Positions 25,312-34,319 are shown, counted from the stretch's first letter. The stretch is 64,000 bases of DNA from Brevundimonas sp. Leaf363 (GCF_001424025.1 NZ_LMPZ01000002.1:914550-978549); one strand, 5' to 3'. Numbers and translations: made by a program. The notes: generated by a model from the letters alone, not told the origin.

Positions 25312-26664
25312 TCCAGACGTGTCAGGCGCGCCCATGGCCGCTCCCTGATCCAAGTCGTCTTCGTCGTCGGGTAGCGCGCCGAACTCTTCGACCGCCCCTT
25401 CCAGTCCGGCCAGTGAGCCATCCTCGATGAACTCGTTGACCAAAGCCGTCGACAGGGCGTCTGGCGAGATCAGGGGTTCGGAGGTGCCGCCGTTGCCGCG
25501 CAGGGTGCGGGCGGCATCAGACTTGGTCTTGAAGATGTCCGCCTTTTCCTTCTCCGACATCTGCCAGAGCGGGTTCCAGACGTAGTGGATGGCCGGGTCG
25601 CGGGCTCCGATGGCGGAGCGGATCGTAGCCTCGTCCAGCCGCATCATGGCGGGCGTCATCTCCAGCTCTTGGCCGGCCGAAATGCGGTCGTAGTAGTTCC
25701 GGAGGTCGCTCTCTCCGGTGCTGTTCATCCCGCCTGGCGACATGCCCATGAACCGGGTCATCGGGATGTCTGCGGCACCCGCCGCGTGCTGGTCGAAGCG
25801 GTCCATCAGGTCAGGCAGGGTGCCGAAACTGACGGCCTTGCGGTCGTAGGTGTTCTTGGCGTCCAGCACGAGGGCGCGGAGGTTGGATTTGGCGTCCAGG
25901 TTCATCCGCAACAGCTCGCGGACCTTGTCCTCGCCGCCGTTCATCTTGAGGATCTCAGCCAGGCCCTCGATCGACACCACGTCGACGTTGGCCTCGTAGA
26001 TCAGGCTGTTGATGTTGGCCGCGGCGCTCTCGGCCTGCTTCACCGCGTCGATGACCGACACGAGCACGCTGTCGCCCCAGCCATAGGCGGTGCTGGTGAT
26101 GTCGCGGTCCGGCAGTTCGTTGCCGGCGAAGATGGTCAGGCGCGAGGGGTGGATCGAGACCTGGCCCGTCGTTCCGCCTGAGATGTTCCAGACCTTCGGC
26201 GTCCCGTAGAACTCCGACATAGGGTCGGTGTCGATCTCGCCAGGCACCAGCTGTCGAGGCGTGAAGATCGATAGGAAGCGGATGCCACCCTTCTTCACCT
26301 TGGACACGTCCAGCGGCTTCGAAGCGTCGTCGCCGAGGTCGGTGTAGATGGCCGCGCCACCGAACAGTCGGCCCTTCTTGCGGGCGTCCAGCACCTTGCC
26401 CCGGACGTTGAGGCGCTTCTCTTCCGCCTCGATCAGCTCGATCTGATCCTGCTTCGCCTGCCACGCGCGCCAGTTCCGGCAGCTATCCAGCGCCGGAATG
26501 TCCACGACCTTCCGGGCCATCCATGAGCCACGGTAGGCGTTGACCAGCTGCAGGTGGTCGAGAGTGGGCTCGGCGTAGTAGGTCGAGGCCGCCTTGTCGC
26601 GCTCCGTGCCAAGGCCCGACAGCACGTTGGCCAGGCCGTCTTGGACGAGGGTCTCGCTCATCAA
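25264..26664 (-). CDS. Portal protein (DUF1073 type)
   Basis: This 466-aa protein has YRGSWMARKVVDIPALDSCRNW, GGAAIYTDLGD and MTRFMGMSPGGMNSTGESDLRNYYD, typical of DUF1073 portals. It forms the dodecameric DNA gate at the capsid vertex. The start overlaps the terminase stop by 4 nt. The 3' 48 bp are overlapped tail-to-tail by the DUF6161-like gene. Confidence 0.9.
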   Translation of the reverse strand: MMSETLVQDGLANVLSGLGTERDKAASTYYAEPTLDHLQLVNAYRGSWMARKVVDIPALDSCRNWRAWQAKQDQIELIEAEEKRLNVRGKVLDARKKGRLFGGAAIYTDLGDDASKPLDVSKVKKGGIRFLSIFTPRQLVPGEIDTDPMSEFYGTPKVWNISGGTTGQVSIHPSRLTIFAGNELPDRDITSTAYGWGDSVLVSVIDAVKQAESAAANINSLIYEANVDVVSIEGLAEILKMNGGEDKVRELLRMNLDAKSNLRALVLDAKNTYDRKAVSFGTLPDLMDRFDQHAAGAADIPMTRFMGMSPGGMNSTGESDLRNYYDRISAGQELEMTPAMMRLDEATIRSAIGARDPAIHYVWNPLWQMSEKEKADIFKTKSDAARTLRGNGGTSEPLISPDALSTALVNEFIEDGSLAGLEGAVEEFGALPDDEDDLDQGAAMGAPDTSGSLGEVLAQRSGDAGI

Positions 26665-28310
26665 AGCAGCGCGTCGATGTCGAGCCGGGCCGAGGCCGGC
26701 GGGTCAACAAACGTCAGCATCAGGGCATCCGCGTAGTCAGGCGATGCAATGCCGCGACGGGCGAGGGCCTTTTTCTGCTCGATCACGATCTTGCCCCGCT
26801 CATTCCGCTCCCACTTCACCAGCGAGAGCTGGAGGCAGAGGGCGTCGCTGTCCTTGTCACCGCTGGGCAGGGCCAGCAGATCGGTAAGCGGGTGCTCCAC
26901 GCCCGTTTCCTTCCCGTCGAGGAAAGCGACGTGCTCGTGGGAGCGCTGAAGGGCTGTCCGACAGAGCCACCAGACCTCGGCCTTGGAGTTGCCGAACATT
27001 TCTTCGGACGTCCGCCCGTCAGGCCAGCGCCGCTGCGTCGGGGGGAGGCCGGTGTTGACCGCCGTAACCGTGAGGCCAGGGGCGGGGTTGTGCTTCAGCG
27101 TGGATGCGACGCCGGCTCCAACGCCCGGAGCATCGAAGTTCAGGAACGCCGAGCCCTGTTCCTGGGCAATCTCCAGGCCCCAATGTGCTGTCTCGGTCGT
27201 ATCGGGCGCGCCGCGTGACTGCGGCTTGACTACGACGGGGCCGCGCCGCGTGATGGCGACCGACTTAGACTTTCCGGCGCCTACATCCAGCCCCGTAACG
27301 CCCTGGTTCGCGGGGAGCAGCCGAGGCTCCAGGGCCAGCAGCCGCTTGGCGCTCTCGACCCAGATTGCCGGGATGCAGATGCCCTCGACCGAAGCGCTGT
27401 AGTCGATGTCGTACTCGGAAGCCCAGGTCGTCGGGTCCGAGAAGCTGGCCTGCTTGGCGATGGCCCATTCCTCGGTCTTCCGAGGGTCGTCGCGCCAGTG
27501 CAGGCGGAAGATCTGGCGGGGCTTGAGGATCGAGTGGCGCTTGCGGGCGAACAGGTTGCCCATGCCGTTGACCGACGAGACCCAGATCACGCAGTCGGTG
27601 TTGCCGGACAGGGCCTTCTCGACCGTCTCGGCGTTGGCGACGAAGGCCGCCTCATCGACCACATACATGGAGGAGCGACCGCCCCGGCCCATGTCCTCGC
27701 CGCCTTCACCCGTGATGACCGAGCCCGTCTCCGGGTTGGTGATCCGCATGTAGTTGTCGTGGGCGCCGCGATTGAAGCCCTCGGGCATGAACTGCGCCGG
27801 CTGGCGGTATAGCATGATCCGCACCTTGGCGAAGATGCTGTCGGGGTCGTCTTTCTTGTCGACGTAATCGACCTTGCGGCTGCCGAAGGTGGACTTGAAA
27901 CCGGGGATGAACAGCCAGGCCCAGAGGGCGAACCCGCCGCAGAGATAGGTGACACCAACGTCCCGACTCTTCTCGCCAAGGCCCTCTTCAGCCGCTTCTA
28001 CCCGGGCCTTCAGCCACAGAATGAACTCTCGCTGCTTGGGCCAGAGCTTGAACGGGACGAAGGCTCCGCCCGGCTTGCCGACCAGTCGAGGGTCATAGGT
28101 CCAGGCGTATCGGTCGAACCAGTAGAGCGGGTCCGCCGCGCACTTGGCTTTCTCGGCCTCCCACCCGCCGGCCTCGGCCTCGATGCGCTCCCGTTCCTCG
28201 CGCTCTCGCTTCAGGCGGGCGCGTTGTTCCAGCAAGGCAAGGGCTTCACGCCTCTGCGTCAGGGGCAGCCGCCCCAGCATCTCCGGCGAGAGCGGCGAGG
28301 CGAGCGTCAA
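26661..28310 (-). CDS. Terminase large subunit
   Basis: The ATPase region of this 549-aa protein has SRDVGVTYL as a deviant Walker A and MYVVDEAAF as Walker B. The nuclease region has GLDVGAG, FDAPGVGAG and a C-terminal SPDYADALML with acidic residues for metal binding. It packages DNA through the portal. The N-terminus overlaps the small subunit C-terminus by 65 bp, so the true start may be one of the later Met residues. Confidence 0.9.
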   Translation of the reverse strand: MTLASPLSPEMLGRLPLTQRREALALLEQRARLKREREERERIEAEAGGWEAEKAKCAADPLYWFDRYAWTYDPRLVGKPGGAFVPFKLWPKQREFILWLKARVEAAEEGLGEKSRDVGVTYLCGGFALWAWLFIPGFKSTFGSRKVDYVDKKDDPDSIFAKVRIMLYRQPAQFMPEGFNRGAHDNYMRITNPETGSVITGEGGEDMGRGGRSSMYVVDEAAFVANAETVEKALSGNTDCVIWVSSVNGMGNLFARKRHSILKPRQIFRLHWRDDPRKTEEWAIAKQASFSDPTTWASEYDIDYSASVEGICIPAIWVESAKRLLALEPRLLPANQGVTGLDVGAGKSKSVAITRRGPVVVKPQSRGAPDTTETAHWGLEIAQEQGSAFLNFDAPGVGAGVASTLKHNPAPGLTVTAVNTGLPPTQRRWPDGRTSEEMFGNSKAEVWWLCRTALQRSHEHVAFLDGKETGVEHPLTDLLALPSGDKDSDALCLQLSLVKWERNERGKIVIEQKKALARRGIASPDYADALMLTFVDPPASARLDIDALL

Positions 28311-28701
28311 TCTCTGCCTCCGTCAGGTTGGCGAACTCGACCGGCCCACCCTGGGGACCAGTATGCCGAAGCGTGTGCTGCGGGCCGTACTTGGCGGGCT
28401 TGCGGATACCTGCCGACCACTTCTTGGCGTCGATGGCCACGCGCGCCGCCTGGGGGTCGAGGGTGCCCTCTATGACCTTCTCGCCGATGTCTCCCACGGC
28501 GTCCGCATCAGCGTCGGCCTGATCCTCACGCGCGAGCGCGTAGCTCTGCCGAAAGTCCGAGCGCTCCCGAAGCCAAGTCATGACGGTGCGGTAGGCGGGC
28601 ATCTCGTCGTCGCGGCAAATCTTGGCCAGGCTTTCGCCGCACGCGAGCCGGATGCAGATCTCGCCAGCCGTCGCCTCGTTGAATGAGGTGGGTCGGCCCA
28701 T
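28246..28701 (-). CDS. Terminase small subunit
   Basis: The start is ATG 28701 (MGRPTSFNEATAGEIC). The 151-aa protein has an N-terminal helix-turn-helix (SLAKICRDDEMPAYRTVMTWL) and matches the Sf6/GpA-type small terminase family that recognises the packaging site. It is the first gene of the late operon; 70 bp separate it from the divergent DUF2188 gene. Confidence 0.8.
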   Translation of the reverse strand: MGRPTSFNEATAGEICIRLACGESLAKICRDDEMPAYRTVMTWLRERSDFRQSYALAREDQADADADAVGDIGEKVIEGTLDPQAARVAIDAKKWSAGIRKPAKYGPQHTLRHTGPQGGPVEFANLTEAEIDARLAALAGDAGAAAPDAEA

Positions 28702-28771
28702 AGGTTTGGTCCCTGTTGCGGCTGGAGCGCCTCTTGGGGCAGGGTGCCGTCTCCAGAAAAGGAGGTCCGCT

Positions 28772-29023
28772 ATGGCCAAGGCGCCCAAAAGAGCCGTTTA
28801 CCACTCCACGCCCGACCCGAAGGGAAGCGGCTGGGTAGTTACCCGCGACGGCAAGAAGGTCTCGGGCCACCGAAAGCAGGAGACGGCAGAGAAGGCGGCC
28901 ACCAAGGCAGGGCGTCGCGCTCTCGACGAAGGCGGCCTGGGCCAAGCGGTTCTTCACAAGTCCGATGGCACCATTCGCGAGGAGCGGACCTACGGTTCAG
29001 ATCCCGCCAAAACGCCCGGCTAG
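28772..29023 (+). CDS. DUF2188 domain protein, 83 aa
   Basis: The start is ATG 28772 with a good AAGGAGG site 6 nt upstream. The pattern W(V)VTRDGKKVSGHRKQETAEKAATKAGR and a final KSDGTIREERTYG match DUF2188. These are small basic proteins of unknown role, often beside phage or restriction genes. It points away from the terminase operon. Confidence 0.8.
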   Translation: MAKAPKRAVYHSTPDPKGSGWVVTRDGKKVSGHRKQETAEKAATKAGRRALDEGGLGQAVLHKSDGTIREERTYGSDPAKTPG

Positions 29024-29074
29024 CGCCTTCCTGATCCAGCCGTTGCCGTAGCGCGGAACATGGTCAGAGGGCAT

Positions 29075-29106
29075 GAAAAAAGCCCCTAGACACAAGGTCT
29101 GGGGCC
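29075..29106 (-). terminator. Rho-independent terminator, leftward
   Basis: On the minus strand, a GCCCCAGAC / GTCTAGGGGC hairpin with a CTTGT loop is followed by a run of six T. It would stop leftward transcripts from 29225-30252 before the packaging genes, separating early from late transcription. Confidence 0.8.
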
Positions 29107-29224
29107 GCCGGGCGCAAGAGCACCTATGGCGTGTGTCCGCGATTACCTGTCCCCTGTCAAGCCACGGCATCTAGCGGTTGCGTCTGAGATTGAAGTCTGG
29201 GGGCCGGCCAGCGTAGTAAGAGGC

Positions 29225-29479
29225 CTAACCCTTTGGCCAGCTCAGGTAGCCCTCTTCATTCAGCTTGTAGGGCAGGTCGCTGCGCTCAAGGTGGGCGATA
29301 AGCTTTGGGTGGCGGGACGTGACGATACCATCCTCATTGCCCCGGTAGCACCGGTCGCAAACCAGGATGTCCCAGACGTTGACCGCCCGGCCTTCGTACA
29401 TGCCCGGACCCATCTTGAGCGGCCGCTCGCACATAAAGCATTCAAACGGGCTTTTGCTACCTTCGGGCGGGTTTGTCAT
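29225..29479 (-). CDS. Small zinc-ribbon-like protein, 84 aa
   Basis: CFMC near residue 14 and CDRC near residue 41 form two CxxC pairs, so a zinc-binding fold is likely. GNEDGIV and HLERSDLPYKLN follow. It is known as a small phage and alphaproteobacterial protein, function unknown. The strong terminator at 29075-29106 lies downstream. Confidence 0.7.
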   Translation of the reverse strand: MTNPPEGSKSPFECFMCERPLKMGPGMYEGRAVNVWDILVCDRCYRGNEDGIVTSRHPKLIAHLERSDLPYKLNEEGYLSWPKG

Positions 29480-29533
29480 TGTTTGACCCTAAGTGAATGC
29501 GTGCTGACGTGTTCATATCCAGACGTTACAGTC

Positions 29534-30088
29534 TCACGGCCTGTTCCTCTCGTGAATGCGATCTTCGAGTTCCGCTAGGCCCCAATCCATAAAATAGGCC
29601 AGCCACCATGACTTCTGACGCTTGGTCAGCGGGCACATTCGGTCTTCAGGCACGCCTCGCGCCCTCCACTCATCGTTTTGTGCCCTCAGATTGATCAGCT
29701 GGCGAACATGCGGCTCGTCCGCCTCTATTGTGATCCTGCGAGATCGTGCTTGGTGAAGGTGCTCATCGTCGGCAGGCCAAAGGGCCATGTCAGCCGCCAG
29801 TTTCGTAAAATCCTTGGTTAGCTTGTCATGGAGGTCAGCCTTTTTGGCGAACCCGTACACCAGGTTCAGCGTGCTTGTGACGCCCACGACGGCCATCAGA
29901 ATCTTGGCGATGAGCGTAGTTCTATCGACTAGAAAAAGGGCCACGAATGCCCCTGAACCGCTGACCGCCGAGATCGCGGTTATAAGATCGGCTATCCGCC
30001 GGTAAAACTCTCGCATTGCCGAGTGATACCGGCGGCTTCGGCCTACTCCGCACGAAACGACATAAAAGCCGCCGTCGTCCCAAGTCAT
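29534..30088 (-). CDS. SLATT-like two-TM protein, putative membrane effector
   Basis: In this 184-aa protein, residues 16-31 are GRSRRYHSAMREFYRR, TM1 is about 35-54, TM2 is about 59-79, then a helical region KKADLHDKLTKDFTKLAADM and a charged C-terminus. This plan (RYH, two TM, then a coiled coil) resembles the SLATT domain predicted as a membrane effector in nucleotide-signalling defence systems. The start overlaps the stop of the proline-rich gene by 4 nt (ATGA). The composition is less GC-rich than the flanking phage genes. The SLATT identity is an inference from pattern. Confidence 0.65.
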   Translation of the reverse strand: MTWDDGGFYVVSCGVGRSRRYHSAMREFYRRIADLITAISAVSGSGAFVALFLVDRTTLIAKILMAVVGVTSTLNLVYGFAKKADLHDKLTKDFTKLAADMALWPADDEHLHQARSRRITIEADEPHVRQLINLRAQNDEWRARGVPEDRMCPLTKRQKSWWLAYFMDWGLAELEDRIHERNRP

Positions 30089-30252
30089 TTTCTGGGCGGG
30101 CGTTCTTGCTGCAGCCAGTCTGGTGTTCGCCCGCCTTCGTTGTTTCTGGCCTTCTCTTCTTGAAGGGGCGTCTGACCGGGCTGGGGTCGCGGCGGCTGCG
30201 GTCGCGGCGGTTGCGGTGGCTGCGGTGGGTTGATCTTCTTTTCGTCCGTCAT
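30085..30252 (-). CDS. Proline-rich small protein coupled to the SLATT-like gene, 55 aa
   Basis: ATG 30252 has an AAAGGA site 6 nt upstream. The peptide begins MTDEKKINPPQPPQPP, continues with repeated PPRPQ and ends QQERPPRK. It shares ATGA with the next gene, so translation of the two is coupled. Low-complexity proline tracts often bind SH3-like or membrane partners. No known family was recognised. Confidence 0.7.
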   Translation of the reverse strand: MTDEKKINPPQPPQPPRPQPPRPQPGQTPLQEEKARNNEGGRTPDWLQQERPPRK

Positions 30253-30280
30253 GCCGTTCCTTTCGCGGGGGCTGCTGGTC

Positions 30281-31162
30281 TCAATCTAAGCAATAGACGA
30301 TAGCGCACGCGTCGAGTGCGAAGATCAAGTCCTCGCGAATCCTTGTCCGCACCGAACCGCTGCTGGCCATCTCGTTGATGTTCGCCCCCTTGCCCGCGAT
30401 CTCGGCCAGGGCATGGATCGCCCTCATAGCTGGGTGCCCGGCGGGGAGGTTCGGCATGTTGGGGCGCAGGTTGGGGTCTCCGCCCTTCCGCTCCGCTATC
30501 TCCAGGGGGACGCCTGCGATCATAAGGTGGATGGTCCGCAGCCGGTCCCAGCTCTCGGCGATCTTGGTGTCGTAGCCTTCACCCCCACCAGACTTGGTCT
30601 TGCCCTCGCGCAGCAGGGTCGGGGGTGTCAGCAAGCGTTCGGGGTCGATCCGCTCGTAATCGGTGCGGAAGCGCAGCCCAGCCGACCGCTGCAGTTCCGT
30701 GATCCCACCGGTGGTACGCAAAGTGTCCAAACCGTCTCGGCCGACACGCCACTGGTCGCCCTCTTGGCCACGCTGGTCCCGGCCCTTCTCGACCGACAGT
30801 TCGCCCCCGCGCGCCTTCTCCAGCGCGTTGATCTCCGCTCGGACGGATCGCATTCGCTTGGCGTCAGTCTGGGCCTCCAGGGCCAACTCAAGCTCCAGCA
30901 TTGCCAGATGCCCTTCGCGTCGACGGGGTAGGTCCGGCGCGATTAAACCGTTCGGGCCCTCGACCGTCGCAGCGAGGTCGGCCTCGGCTTTGCGGAAAGA
31001 CCGCGCCAAATCCGGCGACAGGGTAAGGCCGCCGATCACGACCGGCGCCGAGTTGTCGTTGGTGTGGTTGTCGTTCGCTCCGATGACGCGGGGGGCGGAC
31101 GGGGCACGGTGCTGGCCCTGGCGCTGGCGAGCGCGCTTCTTGGCCTTGTCGGTCTTGCTCAT
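30281..31162 (-). CDS. Hypothetical phage protein, 293 aa
   Basis: The N-terminus is highly basic (MSKTDKAKKRARQRQGQ), then come a helical region and GLRFRTDYERIDPERLL, followed by DRLRTIHLMIAG. No membrane segments are present. It lies between the DUF1376 replication gene and the accessory pair, with a 4-nt overlap upstream. The basic start suggests nucleic-acid binding; the family is not recognised. Confidence 0.65.
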   Translation of the reverse strand: MSKTDKAKKRARQRQGQHRAPSAPRVIGANDNHTNDNSAPVVIGGLTLSPDLARSFRKAEADLAATVEGPNGLIAPDLPRRREGHLAMLELELALEAQTDAKRMRSVRAEINALEKARGGELSVEKGRDQRGQEGDQWRVGRDGLDTLRTTGGITELQRSAGLRFRTDYERIDPERLLTPPTLLREGKTKSGGGEGYDTKIAESWDRLRTIHLMIAGVPLEIAERKGGDPNLRPNMPNLPAGHPAMRAIHALAEIAGKGANINEMASSGSVRTRIREDLIFALDACAIVYCLD

Positions 31163-32040
31163 GCTGCGGCTCCTGGGGCGAAGAGGTCAGGCTTGTGGTT
31201 GGTGTTGGCGGGCTGGGCGGTCAGACCGAACTCGACCAGCAGGTGAGGCGGGACGCGGCATCCGGGGCGGCCGGGCGAGGGGCCGATGTCATCGGACGGC
31301 CAGAACCGGTTGCGCTGAAACTCTCGCAGCTTGGCTCGCCAGCGGTCATCGTCCGGCGCGGCGGTGCGCTGGGCCAGCGAGGCGATGGCGGTTCGTGGGG
31401 CCTTTGCGATCGACCGGCGCGCCCAAGTCCGCCAGCAAGCGTCCCAATCGCGCTGTCGGCCGTCCTTGGCCATCCACCAGTCTCGGAACTGCCGGGCCTC
31501 AAACGCCAGATCGACGTTGGCTCCTACCTCTCGGGCTTCGGCCTGCATTTCCGCGACCAGATCGGCCTTCGGGCAATCCACCGGCAGAGACGTTTCAGGC
31601 TTTCGCCTTGTGGCCCCCTTGGGGGGAAGGGGGGTATCTTCTTCTGGTTCTGGTTCTGAAGAATGCTCTAGCAAAACGGTAGCATTTGCTAGGTCCGTCC
31701 CCTTTGCTTTCAGTGCCTTAGCCTGTCCACCTTTGGAACCGGAAACGGCTCTCTTGATCGACTTTTCCGACGCCTTTTTGAGCTCTTTGGTGATCCGGTC
31801 GTTGCGGATTACGTCGCCATCCGGGGTGAAAAACTCCAGCACGTCGTCGCCGATCTTGGCCCATCGCGAGGGCGAGCAGGCGGCCATCCGCGCCAGCTTC
31901 TTGGGGTCGTTCGGCAGCTCCCCGCCGGCCGTCCACATGGCCATCAGAAGCAGCAGGTAGGCCCCGTGCTGTTCGGCCGTCAGGTGGCGCGTGTCCTTGA
32001 GGTAGTCGCCCACATAGAGCTGCATGAAGGGGTTGCTCAC
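31159..32040 (-). CDS. DUF1376 (YdaU-like) replication protein
   Basis: This 293-aa protein begins MSNPFMQLYVGDYLKDTRHLTAEQHGAYLLLL with TAGGELPNDPKKLARMA, the DUF1376 signature. The C-terminal part has WWMAKDGRQRDWDACWRTW as in phage replisome organisers. It probably loads the adjacent DnaB helicase onto the phage origin. 4-nt overlaps lie on both sides. Confidence 0.8.
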   Translation of the reverse strand: MSNPFMQLYVGDYLKDTRHLTAEQHGAYLLLLMAMWTAGGELPNDPKKLARMAACSPSRWAKIGDDVLEFFTPDGDVIRNDRITKELKKASEKSIKRAVSGSKGGQAKALKAKGTDLANATVLLEHSSEPEPEEDTPLPPKGATRRKPETSLPVDCPKADLVAEMQAEAREVGANVDLAFEARQFRDWWMAKDGRQRDWDACWRTWARRSIAKAPRTAIASLAQRTAAPDDDRWRAKLREFQRNRFWPSDDIGPSPGRPGCRVPPHLLVEFGLTAQPANTNHKPDLFAPGAAA

Positions 32041-33455
32041 GCGGCTCTCCGGTCTTCAATGAGGTCGATCTCGGCGCGGTAGCTCATGGGCTCCGAGCCT
32101 TCGCCGCCGTGGCGGTTCTTGGCTATGATGACGTCCATGTGGGTGCGGAGGTCAGCGACCTTCATTTCCCAGTCCAGGTGAGTGTCGGTCCCGGCCTTCG
32201 GCTCGGCCTTCTGCAGGTAATAGACCTCGCGGAAGGGGAAGAGGACGGCGTCGGCGTCCTGTTCGATCGAGCCCGACTCCCGAAGGTCGGACAGCATCGG
32301 CCGCTTGTCGTCGCGGCTCTCGACCGAGCGGTTCAGCTGGGACAGCAGCACGACGGTGATCTTGGCCTCGCGTGCCAGGTTCTTGAGGGCGCCGGTCATC
32401 TCCGCGATCGCGCTGGCCTCGTTCCGGCCGGCGAGGGCAGGACGGCGCATCAGCTGCAGGTAGTCGATCCCGATGGCGGCCAGTTCTCCGCGGCGCTTCA
32501 TCGCCCAGACCGCGCGTGACACATCCTCGAGCGAGACGCCGGCCCGGTCGCGGAGCCAGAGGTTCTTCGGGATACGGCCCTTGGCGGCGTGCAGAGCCTG
32601 CATGTCGAAAGAAGTCAGAGGCATCACCTTGGCGATGTCTGAGAAGCTCACCGGCTGGTCCTCGCGGACGGTCAGACGCGACAGGGCGCGGTCGTTCAAC
32701 TGGTCAGTGTCCATCTCCAGCGAGAAGCCGGCGAAGAGCTTGGTCGGGTTTTGCAGCGCCGCGCCGTACAGCACGTTGCCCAGAAGCGCCGTCTTGCCCA
32801 TGCCGGGGCGACCAGCGAGGACGATGACCGAACCGGGCATGAGCCCGCCCAAGCGCTTGTCGAAGCACGACAGGCCGGTCTGGACACCCTTAGGCTTCCC
32901 GGTGGCGAGCTCCAGCTCCAGCCGACCCATACGCGTCTGCGCGGCCTCATAGGCATTCTGGAACAGCGCATCCTCTGGCGCGGAACCGCGCTCGGCGGTC
33001 TCCAGCTCGGCGCGGGCTTTGGCCACTGCCTCGTAACCACTGTGCTCACGGGACCGGGCCGACTGCATGGCTACGGCCGCCATCTTGATCAGGCGCCGGC
33101 GGACGGCCGTGTCCGCGAGCTGCTCGGCGTAGTCGCGCGAGAAGGCGGACGGTGGAGCGCGATCGATCAGGTCCAACAGATAGCTGAGGCCGCCGAAGTC
33201 GTGGAACGCCTGATCGTCGTCGAATGCCTGTTGGAGCGTCCTGGGTTCGGCTAGCTTGCCCGCGCCGATCAGCCGGGCGATCTCGGAGAACAGCCGCTCG
33301 TGAAAGGGCTCGCTGAAGTCCGGTCCTGTAACGGCGTCATGGACTAGCCGCCACGCCTCGTTCTCGAACATGAGGCAGCCCAGCAGCGCCTGCTCGGCTT
33401 CCAGGTTCAGCGGCAGGGCGTTGGCCCGGTCCTCTTCGTCGCGCGGATCCATCAT
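32037..33455 (-). CDS. Replicative DNA helicase (DnaB family)
   Basis: In this 472-aa protein, residues 15-120 are the DnaB N-terminal domain. The C-terminal RecA-like domain has Walker A GRPGMGKT (215-222), H2 IGIDYLQLM, H3 LLSQLNRSVESR and SGSIEQDAD. It unwinds phage DNA at the fork with the DUF1376 partner. Translation is coupled to its neighbours by ATGA overlaps. Confidence 0.9.
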   Translation of the reverse strand: MMDPRDEEDRANALPLNLEAEQALLGCLMFENEAWRLVHDAVTGPDFSEPFHERLFSEIARLIGAGKLAEPRTLQQAFDDDQAFHDFGGLSYLLDLIDRAPPSAFSRDYAEQLADTAVRRRLIKMAAVAMQSARSREHSGYEAVAKARAELETAERGSAPEDALFQNAYEAAQTRMGRLELELATGKPKGVQTGLSCFDKRLGGLMPGSVIVLAGRPGMGKTALLGNVLYGAALQNPTKLFAGFSLEMDTDQLNDRALSRLTVREDQPVSFSDIAKVMPLTSFDMQALHAAKGRIPKNLWLRDRAGVSLEDVSRAVWAMKRRGELAAIGIDYLQLMRRPALAGRNEASAIAEMTGALKNLAREAKITVVLLSQLNRSVESRDDKRPMLSDLRESGSIEQDADAVLFPFREVYYLQKAEPKAGTDTHLDWEMKVADLRTHMDVIIAKNRHGGEGSEPMSYRAEIDLIEDRRAA

Positions 33456-33634
33456 GCGGCCTCACTGTCGAACAGGGGGCCGCAGCGGATGGCCTCGGCA
33501 CGCGCTTGGGCTGCGTCAGCCCAGCGGTTCAGTTGCTCGGCGACGGCCGGGTACCGCTTGGCGCGGCTCTTCGCTTCACGGCGGACCATGCGGGCGTAGT
33601 TGAGTTCGAGGTCGAGGAGGTCTCGGCGATTCAC
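33452..33634 (-). CDS. Small basic helical protein, 60 aa
   Basis: It begins MNRRDLLDLELNYARMV; it is charged, helical and has no membrane segment. It overlaps both neighbours by 4 nt, so it is part of the replication operon. The function is unknown. Confidence 0.6.
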   Translation of the reverse strand: MNRRDLLDLELNYARMVRREAKSRAKRYPAVAEQLNRWADAAQARAEAIRCGPLFDSEAA

Positions 33635-33975
33635 CGGCGGTCCCCATCGTTAGCGGCGGAGGCGCGGTCGAACAGCTGTTCCGCCCGGGCCCGCGCGTTC
33701 GGTCCCGAAATCAGCGGCTGATAGGCCCGCGCCGCGATCATGGACGAAGCCCCAGGCCCATCACGTCGGGCGGTGAAGACGTCTTTGATGGCGTCCAGAG
33801 CCCCTTCGCATTCAAGCTGGAGGCAGGCGTCTGGCGCGCCCAGTAGGTGGTCTCGCATTCGCTCAAAGGCGGCGCGGCGCACGGCCTCGTCACGGGCGCG
33901 CTGGGCGGCCGTCTGGCGATCCCGGTCGATGCGGGCAGCGACATGGTCGGAGAAGTCTCGGCGGGCGGCGGTCAT
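33631..33975 (-). CDS. Hypothetical early protein, 114 aa
   Basis: The start is ATG 33975 (MTAARRDFSDHVAARID), overlapping the LexA-like stop. It has a helical region rich in Arg and Ala, and two Cys in the middle (ACLQLECEG). The function is unknown. Confidence 0.6.
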   Translation of the reverse strand: MTAARRDFSDHVAARIDRDRQTAAQRARDEAVRRAAFERMRDHLLGAPDACLQLECEGALDAIKDVFTARRDGPGASSMIAARAYQPLISGPNARARAEQLFDRASAANDGDRR

Positions 33976-34319
33976 GCAGCGCTCCGGATGCTGGCGTTGA
34001 ATCCGGCCTTGCGTCGGCGTGCGAGCTCCTCGTCGACCTTCAAGCACACGTAGGCGAAGTCGGGCTCTGACAGCCGCTGCAGGTCCATGAAATCAACGCG
34101 GGTGTCGTCGATCACTTCGAGCGTTCGCCAGCCACCGGGAAGGCTGCGAAGCCGACCGCGCCGGATCAACCCATAGACCATGCGGTGGACCCCGCTCTTC
34201 GAAGCGAGACCGAGCTCATCCATGATGTCGGTGTATGCGGGCGAAGCGCCCGCATGTTCAGCCTGATACCGTTTGATGAAGGCAAGACAGTTGGCCTGCA
34301 CTGTGGTCAGTCCGCTCAT
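33972..34319 (-). CDS. LexA-type winged-helix DNA-binding protein without peptidase domain
   Basis: The start is ATG 34319 (MSGLTTVQANCLAFIKRYQ). Residues 1-65 match the LexA DNA-binding domain (GASPAYTDIMDELGLASKSGVHRMVYGLIRRGRL). The Ser-Lys autocleavage domain of LexA is absent. It may be a phage regulator that competes at SOS-type operators, or an unrelated winged-helix regulator. Coupled by overlaps to both neighbours. Confidence 0.75.
   Translation of the reverse strand: MSGLTTVQANCLAFIKRYQAEHAGASPAYTDIMDELGLASKSGVHRMVYGLIRRGRLRSLPGGWRTLEVIDDTRVDFMDLQRLSEPDFAYVCLKVDEELARRRKAGFNASIRSAA

Noticed and set aside
1061-28701. Gene transfer agent cluster instead of a prophage
   Set aside because: An integrase, immunity region, replication genes, lysis genes and gpE/gpD-type head genes are present, which GTA clusters lack.
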